A model generated the notes under the pieces. That model had not been told where the DNA came from, did no database searches, and saw nothing but the letters and a program-made list of their open reading frames with translations. Shown here in pieces: positions 55,701-64,000 of a stretch of DNA of 64,000 nt (the stretch's first letter is position 1; every line of letters starts with the position of its first letter). Origin of the DNA: Pseudoneurospora amorphoporcata (Eukaryota; Ascomycota; Sordariomycetes; Sordariales; Sordariaceae); contig MU859097.1 of NCBI GenBank assembly GCA_033297205.1, positions 1-64,000 of the forward strand, read 5' to 3'. The position numbers and the translations under genes were made by a program.

Positions 55701-57236
55701 AACGGGTCAGATCAACACGAACCAGAACATGAACATGTACAATACGACGAAAACGATTATGACCCCTGCGACCAACGAGCCCCATCGTATGTCGGCATCG
55801 GTCAACGACCGCCCAGCAAGTTATTCTTTACACGTCCTCGTCCGCGTGCTTTATCTTCTTCTTCAGCAACAAATGCCTCTGCGTCTGCGTCCGTTTCTGC
55901 CGCTTTACCGTCTCCTGTTCCTGAAGAAGGCGGCGGCAGCAACATTGCCGATGCCGAGGAACACGACCCCCAGAAACACGATAATCAAGGGGACCTTGGC
56001 AACAACATGAACAGCAAACAACATCGACACAGTCATCACAGCCACCACAGCCATCATCACAACCGCTACAGCAAAAGCAGTAGCAACACCAACACCAACA
56101 GCAACAGCAACGATCACCGCTGGTCACGGTCTTCCTGGTCGCTGAGTATCTCCATCATCTCTACGAGGGCTAGTAGTCCCCACAGTTTTGGAAACAGCAA
56201 GAGAGAAAGCAAGAGGGACAGCAAGAGAAACAGCAGCAACAGCAACAGCAAGAGAAATAGCAGCAGCAACAACAGACATTCAACCGGCATCTCCCACAGT
56301 ACCCCCCATTCCCACGCCGCCGAGCCCAGCAGCTCCTCTTGGTACAAAACCACCGCCAAAGTTTCCAAAGCAACAAACAGAAAACGATCATCCACCACTT
56401 CCACCACCGGAACTACTGCTACTGGCTCGTCTCGCGTTTCGGAGCTGGATAAGGTTACTAGCAACGACTCTTCTTCTTCTTCTTCTTCCTCGTCCTCTTT
56501 CAGAACCCATGCCCATGCCCATTCCCGGACGCACAGTGGCCAGACTACTGGCGTCGTCGACGTCGACGGCGTTGACGGAGGAGGAAGTGGAAGGGGAAGT
56601 GAACATGAAAGTAGTACACTGCAATTGGAAGAAGAAGAAGCAGGAGGAGGAGGAGAAGGAGGAAGTGGAGGAGGAGGAAGTGGAGGAAGTGGTACGGAAG
56701 ACGGAAGAAATGGGCCGAGACATGCAAGAACAGCCTCAGTAACGGTTGAGAGCGATCTGTTCATTATCCCGCTGGAGGAGGTGGAGGATTACGTTTTGCC
56801 TCCGGATGATGATGAGTCCCCAAAGGAGTCTGGTGACCGTCAGACGGGAGATGGTGGCGGACGTGGAGAAGGAGAAAGGAGGGGTAAGCGGGGGGTTGGA
56901 GGGAGGGATGAGGAAGAAGAAGAAGAAGGTATTAGACAAGCGCAATGGGAATGGGAGAGAGAATGGGAAAGAAGAAATGGAACGGGGTATGGGAGGGGAG
57001 ATGCTGGAGGAAGAGGAGGAGGATGGAGGATTGTTGATGGTGGGAATGGGAGAGTACGTGAACGAGCGGCTGGAGGAGGAAGGGTAAACATCAAGGTTGG
57101 GGAAATGAAAGGGGAGGGAACGGAGAAGGAGACGACGGGGACAGGTGAATCCGATGCGACGAGTACTGGGACGGGGTTGTGGATGAAGGATTCTAGGGGG
57201 ACTTTGGGGACGTTGGGTACTCGGAGAAGTGAATAG
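52788..57236 (+). CDS. Very long low-complexity protein of unknown function
   Basis: One open frame of 1,482 codons; I recognise no folded domain. It opens with SVRSIIDPPPPWKSPLPPAPP. Sequence with normal codon bias includes HFSKEWRHDPKRNKKAQEAAGRI, a CICKHCQTAMDLG Cys-rich patch (around residue 608) and RRWRFVTYHPNENKHYDDGG. The rest is rich in Ser, Asn, His, Gly, Glu and Thr (HHSHHSHHHN and poly-Ser runs). Between about 55,258 and 55,636 the main frame is a Thr-rich translation of GAC-rich DNA. The frame starting at 55256 there gives an acidic, better-biased sequence (WDDEYEFYEREEYEDF). Gaining one G at 55,258-55,261 and losing one A at 55,632-55,636 would join the three parts. So the real protein probably differs here by frame. 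Likely disordered; partner of no known pathway. Confidence 0.7.
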   Translation: MSVRSIIDPPPPWKSPLPPAPPKAGSRPSSKASKPKLTGKRSKKNGSQLQIQTSSAQANPQSTTSLASNGSMATTTTATYSDGTTLRRYNITRTHTHGGGITLPSQQLDLDTSPPLLALSLYPSSTPPSLPIDAFHSHPDHNHGPCPHGCDRSETPITSVSFPVSNPRTNPVVEPVFPSDPILDRITTNATSTNSGSRRSSHFSKEWRHDPKRNKKAQEAAGRIIEGCYSRKERGRMWRMRDRVRRWRREFMLKGPRDGGGRVKGGYDAGGGSGGGAGRRGRGEAGAAKGEGGMRRREGGEARRKGVQDADNGGDGKRTDRKPEEKRWQQQRTFGTGDEDDGMAIPAPPPIPKPPRNSVVMERLAEVLGDSSTETSFGFRRRDYLRQAEETSKDTNNKNRGYHADYNAAREEVHEKTRSKSKNRVSGTGIWKRGLEKVKKLLVLSEKSSRKTRSASRPATPRIAARTKIVDTSLLHPHWRARPHLGKGEGGSEDGHPSFHKRPNRFPQVAAMEMPETTNAKVGRNNNNKNMADDGSDESSMVAPPRYFYMDENTGEPHFGEGEVPKSAKEKGKGKAIDYSLVHEDSPLKIQVPGYPPPLPGPKDKCICKHCQTAMDLGAMATASVDQNGYLPTYRSLADVDSALANSRAMPPPLFPSQTPASHQHTRSNSSRPPITSSSQTLPADRFESRPLPLLPSSQGSTWGLPRIQPSADFGQAPELTRYTVNVETRHLLPGRLHGESALRHTLTPEWQPCGSKTPPPSHLSEEEARRWRFVTYHPNENKHYDDGGDFVVEEEEEGYEVIEGQEEAYHSDAEGTQRETHGWGAESLGTTSMNSMSARNTRTLMTHSLDSTRTKTHRTTTATAATTTSERTPISPLTRTPTRDLTRTPTGTPISPPTRTPTGTPRKPPPKPTRQQKTTRPQRLLERYRRTPESEDDHHHRLTASPTKNVRSGFLGSDHHGVYSNMDHHTNGSDQHEPEHEHVQYDENDYDPCDQRAPSYVGIGQRPPSKLFFTRPRPRALSSSSATNASASASVSAALPSPVPEEGGGSNIADAEEHDPQKHDNQGDLGNNMNSKQHRHSHHSHHSHHHNRYSKSSSNTNTNSNSNDHRWSRSSWSLSISIISTRASSPHSFGNSKRESKRDSKRNSSNSNSKRNSSSNNRHSTGISHSTPHSHAAEPSSSSWYKTTAKVSKATNRKRSSTTSTTGTTATGSSRVSELDKVTSNDSSSSSSSSSSFRTHAHAHSRTHSGQTTGVVDVDGVDGGGSGRGSEHESSTLQLEEEEAGGGGEGGSGGGGSGGSGTEDGRNGPRHARTASVTVESDLFIIPLEEVEDYVLPPDDDESPKESGDRQTGDGGGRGEGERRGKRGVGGRDEEEEEEGIRQAQWEWEREWERRNGTGYGRGDAGGRGGGWRIVDGGNGRVRERAAGGGRVNIKVGEMKGEGTEKETTGTGESDATSTGTGLWMKDSRGTLGTLGTRRSE
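55402..55495 (+). repeat. 60-bp-period coding repeat (Asp/Thr-rich)
   Basis: A 34-bp unit at 55,402-55,435 recurs at 55,462-55,495 with one mismatch, a period of exactly 60 bp (20 codons). In the better-biased frame it encodes TDKSTDENTD with an intervening ERSDKNADRD. Confidence 0.85.
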
Positions 57237-57617
57237 GTATCTTCCCTACTTACTCTATGGAGAGAATTTGATTAGCGTTTTTGGGAAAGGTGGCCGGTCA
57301 TTTGCGCGACGACGTACTTGATGTTCTACCATTCAACTCTTCTGCTCATCTGGCGTTATGATCATCGATGACGGAAACAACAGGTTTCCTTTTTACTAGG
57401 TAATTGACATTTATTTGTACACGTAATATACCTACATACATGATCAAAGGAACTTGATCAAATGCACATTTACATCTACCCAAACAACCCCACTAATGGT
57501 CCTTTCTCGTACTACCTTTCCTATTATTATTTTTCTTTTTCCTATTATTTTTTTTTTCTTTGCTATTACCCCGATTATACACCATCACAACTCCAGTTTT
57601 CTTCCTTCCATTGTCAT
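57237..57617. other. Convergent intergenic region between the two long disordered genes
   Basis: About 380 bp of shared 3' flank, T-rich on the plus strand (57,520-57,560), suitable for both poly(A) regions. No gene. Confidence 0.6.
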
Positions 57618-60600
57618 TCATGGTTGAGCTCTCCTCTTCGCCACCAGGTCCTCCCCCAAACTCCTCACAGTCTCTAGAACCTCGCCAATCAACATCGATG
57701 CGTCCTCCCTTTTGCCCTGTTCATCTTGACCCCCCTCTGCTCCTCCGTCTTCTTGGTCCTGGTCCTGGCTGTACATACTCCCGGTCGAGTTGGACTCTGG
57801 AATCGAGCGCATCGACTGCGAATAGTGCGTGCCGGAATCAAGGGAACGAAACGAACGCAGGCTATTATTGAAGCTGCTGTCCTCCGAGTTCAAGAGCTTT
57901 TGGATTTTGGAGAGGTAACGGTGGTCTTTGTGTCGTGGAGGTGGGCGTGGGCGTGGGCGTGCCCCTGGGCGGGTTGCGGGGAGGGTGAGGGAGTAGGAGT
58001 AACTGGTGTTGATGTTATTGCCCATCATGGAGTTGGTGGTGGTGGGAATCTGGCCCGTGGGGGTTTTGTCATGAGGACCCTGGTGAGGAAGATGGCTGTC
58101 ATTGTCTAGAGAGGTGAGATGGTGATTACCGGCACCGGAGTGGGAGCGACCGAACCGGTGAGTGCCCCTGGGTAGTGGAATACTAGAAGCTCCTTCCGTG
58201 GATCCGACCTGGCGGTTGATTTGGCCGTTCCTTTCCTCTCCCTGGATCTTAGTACTGCCTGCTAGTCCTTCCTTTTCCGGACTGCTGCTGCTGCTGCTGC
58301 TGCTGCTGTTGTTGTTGTTCTTTTTGTGCGAGTGCAAAAAATCTTCCACATTTGGGTCCTTCAGTAGCAGTAGTGGCATCGAACTCTCCACCACCACGTT
58401 GTCATCTTTTGGGCCTTCGTCTCGGCTCTTGTTCCTCCCACGCCTGAAATGCGCTCTGAACCCCTTACCCGAGTCGCCATCCTCGCTATCTCTACCCTTT
58501 GGTGCCTCCTTCAACTTGGGCACCTTCGTCACGAACTGCATCGGGTGATATACCACCGCCGTCCCACTGGTTCCTGTCTTGGCTCCTTCCTTGTCCGTTT
58601 CTGTTGGCGTCTTCTGACCCTGAGAAAAATTTCCAGAGTCACTGGTACTCACCAAAGAAGACCTCGCCGAGCGAGTGGCTGAATAGGGAATGCTTGAGTA
58701 AGGAATGCCACTGGGGATGCTACTACCGGGGTTGCTGATGCCAGCGCTGAGAATGGGGACGGGGCTGCTGATGGTTGCGCGGGTGCTGCTGATGCTGCTG
58801 ATGCTGTTGGCGGTGGTGGGTGTTTTCAGATTGTCGGAGTCGGGGCTTGACAAGGACGGTTTACTGTGTCTACTGCGGAGGTGACGAAGGCCAGGGAGGT
58901 TCATGGCTGAGAGGTGGAGGCGGCGGCGGCTGTGACGGCGGTTGTCGTTGTTCCTGCTGTGAGCGGGAGAAGGAGGGTCTTTGAGTGAGTGAGGTGAGTG
59001 TTGCCGTTCATGTTCCTGTTCCTGTTGGGTCTCCTCCTGATGATGTGACCCGCACTGGGAACGCAGGCTTTGGCTCTCCGAGGTCTCGCTCAGCCGTACG
59101 AGTGACGAGTGGCGGCTATGAACAGACCGCTTCTTCTCTTCTCTGCTCTCTATCCGCTTCTTGATCTGCTCGAAAGCAGACTCGGCCATGGGGATATTCT
59201 CTTGACTGCCTCCAACGTCAACAGCCGTTGCCGGGGAAGAATCCGCAGGATCTATGGGAATCCTGCTGAACAAGCCGTCAATCTCATCCAACGAAGGACC
59301 ACTTGGTTGAGTCCCACGACGATGATGATCCACAGCTTTCTGTTCACGAACTCGGTTGTCTCCATACTCCGAAGCCGAGTCCCAGTCTGCCTGCAATGTG
59401 CTCGCATTCACATCGAGTGACGACGAACTGGGACCGCGAGACTGGGCGTGTTCCTGATCCCTCAAGCAAAGGTCTGACTTGTTGGAAGGAGAAGCCTTCG
59501 GAGTATCGCCATCCGGGAGGCACTCCTCCTTACCCGATGTCGACAAGGGGGGGGAGACTGGCCGCTTGGAGCTCCTAGGGGGCGGGCTCGGACTCTGTCG
59601 GAAAAAGCTGGGCGGCGATAGTGGTGTCGGAGGCTCGGGCCTGACAGAAGCGGATGGCGAAGGCGGTGGGTGGCCCGCCGTCAAGACCGAGTACTTCAAT
59701 GGAGAGTTGGACTTTGTTGAGATTGACCTATTCGGAAAACGAGTCGGTGTGCCTACTGGGGACGGACTTTTCCGGCAGGCACTCGATAATCTGTTCGGGG
59801 ATCGAAAAGGAATCGGAGGCGCAGGTAGCGGGATCTTCTTGTCCAAGGCGCATGATGCCCTTGCCGAGACATCGGTTGTTCCCGGCAGAGGCAGCTGGAT
59901 CTTTGGAATGTCGGTTGATATTGCGATATTGGTGGACGGAGAGTAGTCCTCCGGGTTGTACACCTCATCTTGGTCAACCCATAAGTTGCGACGGACCGTC
60001 CACCAGAAGTCCTGGACTTGTTTTGGGTCGCGGCGAATAGTTGGTTTGTCTTGGGCCATGGCAATGAGTGCGCTCTCTTCCTGCTCCTCCAACGGTTGTG
60101 TGTTGATCTTGAAGTTCTTGAGCTCGTGCATGAGCTTTTCCAAGGCGATGACTGAGGCCGAGGACTTTCTGTGCTCGAGGCCTGGTCTCGTCACTCGTTG
60201 TCGTACGGGTCGCGGGGCACTTGTACTTGTGGTAGGATGGGTGGTCTCGGTTTGGGCCGTCTTGACTCTGTCCTGTCGCTTCGTGATACGGAGGGGTTTG
60301 TATTCCTTGTTGAAGTAGTCGGGTTTGTCTCCCAACTTGATGTCCTCGTTCTTGTCGTTTTCATGTTGCTGCTCGACTTCTTCCTCGCCTTGGTTAAAAT
60401 TGACAAACCCGTCTAGACACCTCGCCAGAGGCTGGTTGAAATACGATTTGTAATTCAACAAGGTCAATGAATCCTCCTCCTCCAACGCGAAGGGCATGAT
60501 GGAGCTCGCCCTCGGGATGACAGGCGTCGACACGCTCCTCGTGCCCTCTACCCCAGTCCCTGCGTCACTCGCCCCCCAAGACTCTCCACTATCTTCACAA

Positions 60601-60974
60601 TGTCGACTCCTCCTTGCATCATGACACTCACTAACCCCTCTATCTCGTCCCTGACTACCCTTCACCCTCCGAAAACTCGTCACCGCGCTGTTGCTTCTGA
60701 CGGTACTGCATCGCGGCGTGATCGGCTCGAATACTGGGGAATAGGGTGGTGGTTGTTTGCTCGCCGCGCTCTCGAATGACGCGATGATGGATCGGACGGA
60801 GCGGTTGCTGTTCGCTTTCGGTTTCTTGGAAGGGGTGGTGACGTCGCGGTTGAGGTTGGAGGAGAAGCTGTGAGGGAGGCCGCGGGGGAGGATTTGGCGG
60901 TTGAGAATGCTTTCTTGTGGTTGCTGAGAGGGAGGGGGTGAATCATCCGTGGTAATGGGTGGGTTGTCCATCAT
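57618..60974 (-). CDS. Long disordered Ser/Pro-rich protein of unknown function
   Basis: One continuous ORF of 1,118 aa with no intron needed; I recognise no family. It starts MMDNPPITTDDSPPP (two adjacent ATGs). Likely ordered islands are SVRSIIASFESAASKQPPPYSPVFEPI near the N-terminus, LTLLNYKSYFNQPLARCLDGFVNFNQG (about residue 180), and VQDFWWTVRRNLWVDQDEVYNPEDYSP (about 325). Pro/Ser-rich SH3-type motifs (PPTPLSPPSFF, SPSPPPRSSKRPVSPP) and poly-Ser or Asn runs follow. The protein ends with a short predicted helix, ASMLIGEVLETVRSLGEDLVAKRR. Proline motifs could bind SH3 proteins such as Rvs167, which is an inference only. Codon usage in the ordered islands is normal, so it is probably a real gene. 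It is convergent with the previous long ORF. Confidence 0.75.
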   Translation of the reverse strand: MMDNPPITTDDSPPPSQQPQESILNRQILPRGLPHSFSSNLNRDVTTPSKKPKANSNRSVRSIIASFESAASKQPPPYSPVFEPITPRCSTVRSNSAVTSFRRVKGSQGRDRGVSECHDARRSRHCEDSGESWGASDAGTGVEGTRSVSTPVIPRASSIMPFALEEEDSLTLLNYKSYFNQPLARCLDGFVNFNQGEEEVEQQHENDKNEDIKLGDKPDYFNKEYKPLRITKRQDRVKTAQTETTHPTTSTSAPRPVRQRVTRPGLEHRKSSASVIALEKLMHELKNFKINTQPLEEQEESALIAMAQDKPTIRRDPKQVQDFWWTVRRNLWVDQDEVYNPEDYSPSTNIAISTDIPKIQLPLPGTTDVSARASCALDKKIPLPAPPIPFRSPNRLSSACRKSPSPVGTPTRFPNRSISTKSNSPLKYSVLTAGHPPPSPSASVRPEPPTPLSPPSFFRQSPSPPPRSSKRPVSPPLSTSGKEECLPDGDTPKASPSNKSDLCLRDQEHAQSRGPSSSSLDVNASTLQADWDSASEYGDNRVREQKAVDHHRRGTQPSGPSLDEIDGLFSRIPIDPADSSPATAVDVGGSQENIPMAESAFEQIKKRIESREEKKRSVHSRHSSLVRLSETSESQSLRSQCGSHHQEETQQEQEHERQHSPHSLKDPPSPAHSRNNDNRRHSRRRLHLSAMNLPGLRHLRSRHSKPSLSSPDSDNLKTPTTANSISSISSTRATISSPVPILSAGISNPGSSIPSGIPYSSIPYSATRSARSSLVSTSDSGNFSQGQKTPTETDKEGAKTGTSGTAVVYHPMQFVTKVPKLKEAPKGRDSEDGDSGKGFRAHFRRGRNKSRDEGPKDDNVVVESSMPLLLLKDPNVEDFLHSHKKNNNNSSSSSSSSSPEKEGLAGSTKIQGEERNGQINRQVGSTEGASSIPLPRGTHRFGRSHSGAGNHHLTSLDNDSHLPHQGPHDKTPTGQIPTTTNSMMGNNINTSYSYSLTLPATRPGARPRPRPPPRHKDHRYLSKIQKLLNSEDSSFNNSLRSFRSLDSGTHYSQSMRSIPESNSTGSMYSQDQDQEDGGAEGGQDEQGKREDASMLIGEVLETVRSLGEDLVAKRRAQP

Positions 60975-61119
60975 GGATGGGGGTTGCTTGGGGGTTGAAT
61001 CGAGATTATTACGAGTGTCTTGCGGTCGTGGCGGATGGAGTTTGTTTGTTTGGGGGGGTAATCTGAGTTCTCGAAACCGTTGCTGGTTGTAGTTTGCTTG
61101 CTTGCCTAGTCAACGCTCC

Positions 61120-61380
61120 TCATGACGGTAAAGTGAAGGTGGAGGTGAATGGAAGCGCGCCCAGTTCAGTTTTTGGCGGGGACGAAGGTCGGACGGAAAG
61201 TTTGCGCACCCGAAGGTTTTCCACCCGCTTCCAAGCTCGAAGACGGATAGGGGAAATTTGGATGTCATGATGTTCTGAGGTTGAGGCGAGGAGGGCTCGA
61301 GACAATTTGGACGAGTCTTCAGAGCTGGACGAGGTATCAACACCTTCGACAGCTAGGATATTATTCCAGCTGATTTCCAT
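61120..61380 (-). other. Possible upstream ORF of the long disordered gene
   Basis: An ATG-to-stop ORF of 86 codons ending about 145 nt before the ATG at 60974. It has no recognisable domain. It may be a uORF, an unspliced 5' exon or chance. Confidence 0.25.
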
Positions 61381-61978
61381 GCGTTCTTTTGTGAAGACCT
61401 ACGAAAACTACTGTACCACGGGATACCGCGCACCCGGCAATGCAGTTTTCATCAACGGGACCCGTTGTGGTAGAGGGGGCTAGGGAAGGGACCTTATATG
61501 GCCCAAGCAGCACGAGGGAATGGGATGGAAGGGCCCGGGCTCGGATCGGAGTGGGAGAATTTCCAAGAGCCTCGAGCTCAAACTTGATGTGATGATTCTG
61601 GAGGTTAGTTATGAATTGGATTACCGTTCTTCACCCCAGGTTGAATCCCGGGCCACAGAGTGTCTACCTCTGTGTCCTTGGTTGAGTGTCAGCCATCCGA
61701 AGAAACGGCAGCATTGGGGCTATAACCCAATGTTCTTGCATTGCCCAAGTCAGTATTGTGAAGCGAGTGTCCAACAAACAATACATGGTCCTGTTGATAT
61801 AACAAGATGTTCAAAGACGATCAATCATATGAGTGTTTCTGACGTGTCCATCACCGTTTTGCCATTTCGAAAGGTGAAAACAACTCCTTTGTTAATGTGG
61901 AAGTGATGTAATAATATCCTTTCAACATTTCGTGAGACAACGCTGCCCATTGAGCATCCAAGCTTCCGTCACGACACA

Positions 61979-61988
61979 TATAAAAAGG
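61979..61988 (+). promoter_or_regulatory. TATA box for the small membrane protein gene
   Basis: TATAAAAAGG. With the usual spacing, transcription would start near 62,010 or later. The in-frame ATG at 61991 would then lie upstream of the transcript, leaving 62102 as the first usable start. Confidence 0.55.
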
Positions 61989-62101
61989 TCATGACCAAGA
62001 CCTGTGTATGTAGTTGCTTCCAAGCGAAAAGGTCTACTACACTCCAACTACGGGAAAAAAAGTATACCTTACCTACCGCATCAAGATCATCAACAACATC
62101 C

Positions 62102-62476
62102 ATGTACCGCCAACCTAACGCATCCACCTACCCTTCCGACAACCGTCGGTCATCCCAATCCCAGTCCCAAGCCCCCCTATTCTTCTCTCAAAACAACAGG
62201 AACAAAGACACCGCAAACCTTCGCACACGGGGAAACATGGACAACTACCGCCAACAAGCCACGACCGTCAAAAGCCCGGAGACCAGGTGGCGGAAGTTAT
62301 TAAAGAACATCATCTGCTTCCCGCTGATGCTGCTGAGCGGATATATCATTCTGGGAATCATATTCGGGGTGGCCGTTTATACTCTTGGCTGTGAGATTCC
62401 TGTTACCCTTTTGAGAGCGGGGATAAGGATGCTGGTTTGGGCCGGGTGTTTGCTGACACTTGTTATTATGGGTTAA
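62102..62476 (+). CDS. Small two-helix membrane protein, unknown
   Basis: Reads to 124 aa from ATG 62102; a longer in-frame form from 61991 would have 161 aa but starts only a few nt past a TATA box. The N-terminal half is polar, rich in Ser, Gln, Asn and Arg (RRSSQSQSQAPLFFSQNNRN). Two hydrophobic helices follow: NIICFPLMLLSGYIILGIIFGVAVYTLG (about residues 75-102) and LLRAGIRMLVWAGCLLTLVIMG at the very C-terminus. A basic stretch (RWRKLLKN) just before the first helix suggests that the N-terminus stays in the cytosol. I recognise no family. No intron is needed. Confidence 0.5.
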   Translation: MYRQPNASTYPSDNRRSSQSQSQAPLFFSQNNRNKDTANLRTRGNMDNYRQQATTVKSPETRWRKLLKNIICFPLMLLSGYIILGIIFGVAVYTLGCEIPVTLLRAGIRMLVWAGCLLTLVIMG

Positions 62477-64000
62477 ACTAGTGCTGGTCATGGCTGACAA
62501 GTATGGAAAGTGTAGATGGAGTCATTCCGAGTGGTATTGCTCGAGGCAGATGGGGGGATTTTGGGATAGGTGATGGACTTGGGGATAGTGGGAGTGCGTA
62601 GGACTGAGATTGACTGGCGGTATCTCCGGGTCGTTGACTGGCATATGGATAGGAGCAATCCAGACTTGATCGTTTTCGAGTGTCCGATAGTGGCTGCATT
62701 GCGTTTGGTGATCAAGTAAAAGCCGACATGAGGCCTGAATGGCAGATGGCACAGTACGAGATAACAGGGCGAAGAGCTGACGGCAGCTGAGATGCAGATA
62801 AAATCCGAGACGGGGCTTGACCAGTTCGGGTATGATATTCTCCGTCTCGGAATATTTTGTAGCCAAAGCAGTCAGGGTCCCCGCTTTTTGAGACCCGCGA
62901 ACCTTGCATGACTCTCCTCCAATCCCCAGTCACAATGCCAGAACAACGCCGGCGCCATGCCATACCCATGCCATTCAGCACAACGCCAGCTCGCCAAGAT
63001 GACACCATTCCCATTTCGTCGCCGCGATTCACAGCAATTCCCGTTTCGGTTTGGAATTCTGATACCTTCAGGATCGACCACAACTAACTAGCTAGCTGCG
63101 AGGAATCCTTCCCAGTGCGTAATCGCTCCAAACCCCATTGACTAGTGTACGAGACGGGCGACAAGTGTTTGGATAGTCTCAGATCGTGTCATAGGAGCTT
63201 TCTCTGTCAGTCGTCACTAGTTCAGCTGCAAGCAACGACGATCATCACCTACGAGATGCAAGTGATGGCCACGTCAAAGATGGACCCTTATGGACCCTTT
63301 TACCAGTCAAACGACCATCCTTTGCCCCGATCCTGGTGAACGTATTCATGATGGTGAGACATCATCAAGGAAAATCCGCCAGAAAAAGAAAAGAAAGCGA
63401 CAATGATATCCCTGGCGCCCTCTTTGCCTTGCGCTTGACCGTCCGTCCCAGCGCAATGGGTGCCGTGGCCGTGGTGGCTGCCGACCTCCGCCGACAATGG
63501 GCGATTGCCTGTCGATGATCATTATAGCGCCTTTTGTTATCAACCTCACGCTGCACCTCCAACGAGCTGAGCATCACCACAAGCTTTTGCCAAGGTCAAA
63601 ATGAGCTTCGGAATATTCAAAGCGAATACCTAAAGCGAGCTGCGGAATCGAAAACCGTCAGACATGTTACCAACACTTGTCCGGGTCTGGACTCTGAAGA
63701 CTTACTGTGGAGTTGTTCTGCCAGTTTGAGTCAAGGTAGAGGTAATAGAGCAAGCCACAAGAGAAGTCGGGATCAACTACAGGCGAGTGTCTAGACAGGC
63801 CTTCATGGGAGGCCATTCCCGTAACAGTGAGATTGCGTCAGTCGTCACTCGAAGTCTTGGGTATCTCACTGGTTGGTCTCTCCATCATCTGTCGAGGTAC
63901 CTACAAAGACAAGCTCTCGGTAGATGTATCTTCACAGGGGCAGCCACCTCCACGGAATTACGGCATCACATCGACCAACCTCAATCTACGGATCGTTGCC
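62477..64000. other. Right-end intergenic sequence
   Basis: About 1.5 kb without a supportable gene. Minus-strand ORFs of 60-123 codons (for example 62712-63083, non-ATG start) show no family signature, and no RNA gene or long repeat is apparent. A gene could begin beyond the window edge. Confidence 0.55.

Larger units (their letters stand above)
60975..62101. other. Divergent intergenic region
   Basis: About 1.1 kb between the long minus-strand gene and the small plus-strand membrane protein. It contains an 86-codon ATG ORF on the minus strand (61120-61380), possibly a uORF of the long gene, and a TATA box at 61,979-61,988. Confidence 0.55.

Noticed and set aside
56188..56742. 184-codon plus ORF in a second frame of the giant gene, a possible third frame switch
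   Set aside because: Unlike 55,256-55,732, the main frame here has natural composition and codon choice, and the alternative is a shadow of triplet repeats.
56114..56764. 216-codon minus ORF with Ser/Leu runs inside the giant plus ORF
   Set aside because: It is the antisense of Ser/Asn/Gly triplet repeats; composition is explained entirely by the plus-strand repeats.

Overview
The window looks like nuclear DNA of a filamentous ascomycete, most likely a Sordariomycete close to Neurospora or Sordaria. The evidence is short spliceosomal introns (about 55-200 nt) with GTAAGT/GTATGT-type donors and CTAAC/CTGAC-like branch points, C-ending codon preference, a single dispersed 5S-like gene, long mononucleotide and triplet runs, and fungal protein families. 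I see no transposon, CRISPR array, virus, biosynthetic cluster or bacterial-type operon. Genes lie on both strands with 0.4-2.5 kb between them. Exon boundaries were read by eye from splice consensus, reading phase and family knowledge; no search was run.

Layout. 1-906 is low-complexity DNA with a 65-nt poly-T run. From 0.9 to 10.1 kb: glutamine-dependent NAD+ synthetase (minus), COQ10 (plus), a Trm140/METTL-type tRNA methyltransferase (plus), a divergent 5S rRNA-like gene, and the DNA primase large subunit (minus). From 10.7 to 22.3 kb: an AIM24-family protein (minus), a FAM210/DUF1279 mitochondrial membrane protein (plus), a membrane-anchored PNGase A-like amidase (plus), a MARVEL-like four-helix membrane protein (plus) and a Mim2-like outer mitochondrial membrane biogenesis factor (minus). 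From 23.3 to 30.9 kb: eIF2 beta, a DAO-type FAD oxidoreductase and a CECR1/ADGF-type adenosine deaminase, all plus. From 31.6 to 40.3 kb: an unrecognised proline-rich protein and the BAR-SH3 protein Rvs167 (both minus), then cysteine desulfurase NFS1 (plus). From 41.4 to 51.1 kb: a CsbD-like stress protein, an NmrA-like Rossmann protein, an intron-containing tRNA-Ser(GCU) and the ERAD ubiquitin ligase HRD1. From 52.5 to 62.5 kb: two very long, convergent, intrinsically disordered proteins and a small two-helix membrane protein. The last 1.5 kb holds nothing I can support.

How the genes work together. They act independently, as usual for a fungal chromosome. Mitochondrial functions are well represented: COQ10 (coenzyme Q), NFS1 (Fe-S clusters; primase PRI2 is itself an Fe-S protein), Mim2-like (outer membrane insertion), the FAM210-like protein and possibly AIM24. 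PNGase A-like and HRD1 both belong to glycoprotein or ER biology.

Most notable points: two probable GC-AG introns, one of them multiple-of-three and stop-free; an apparent pair of compensating frame changes at homopolymer runs inside the 1,482-codon ORF; a duplicated ACGT-containing 23-mer upstream of HRD1; a foldable 80-nt element downstream of NFS1; and the divergent 5S copy. I found no clear new multi-gene system.
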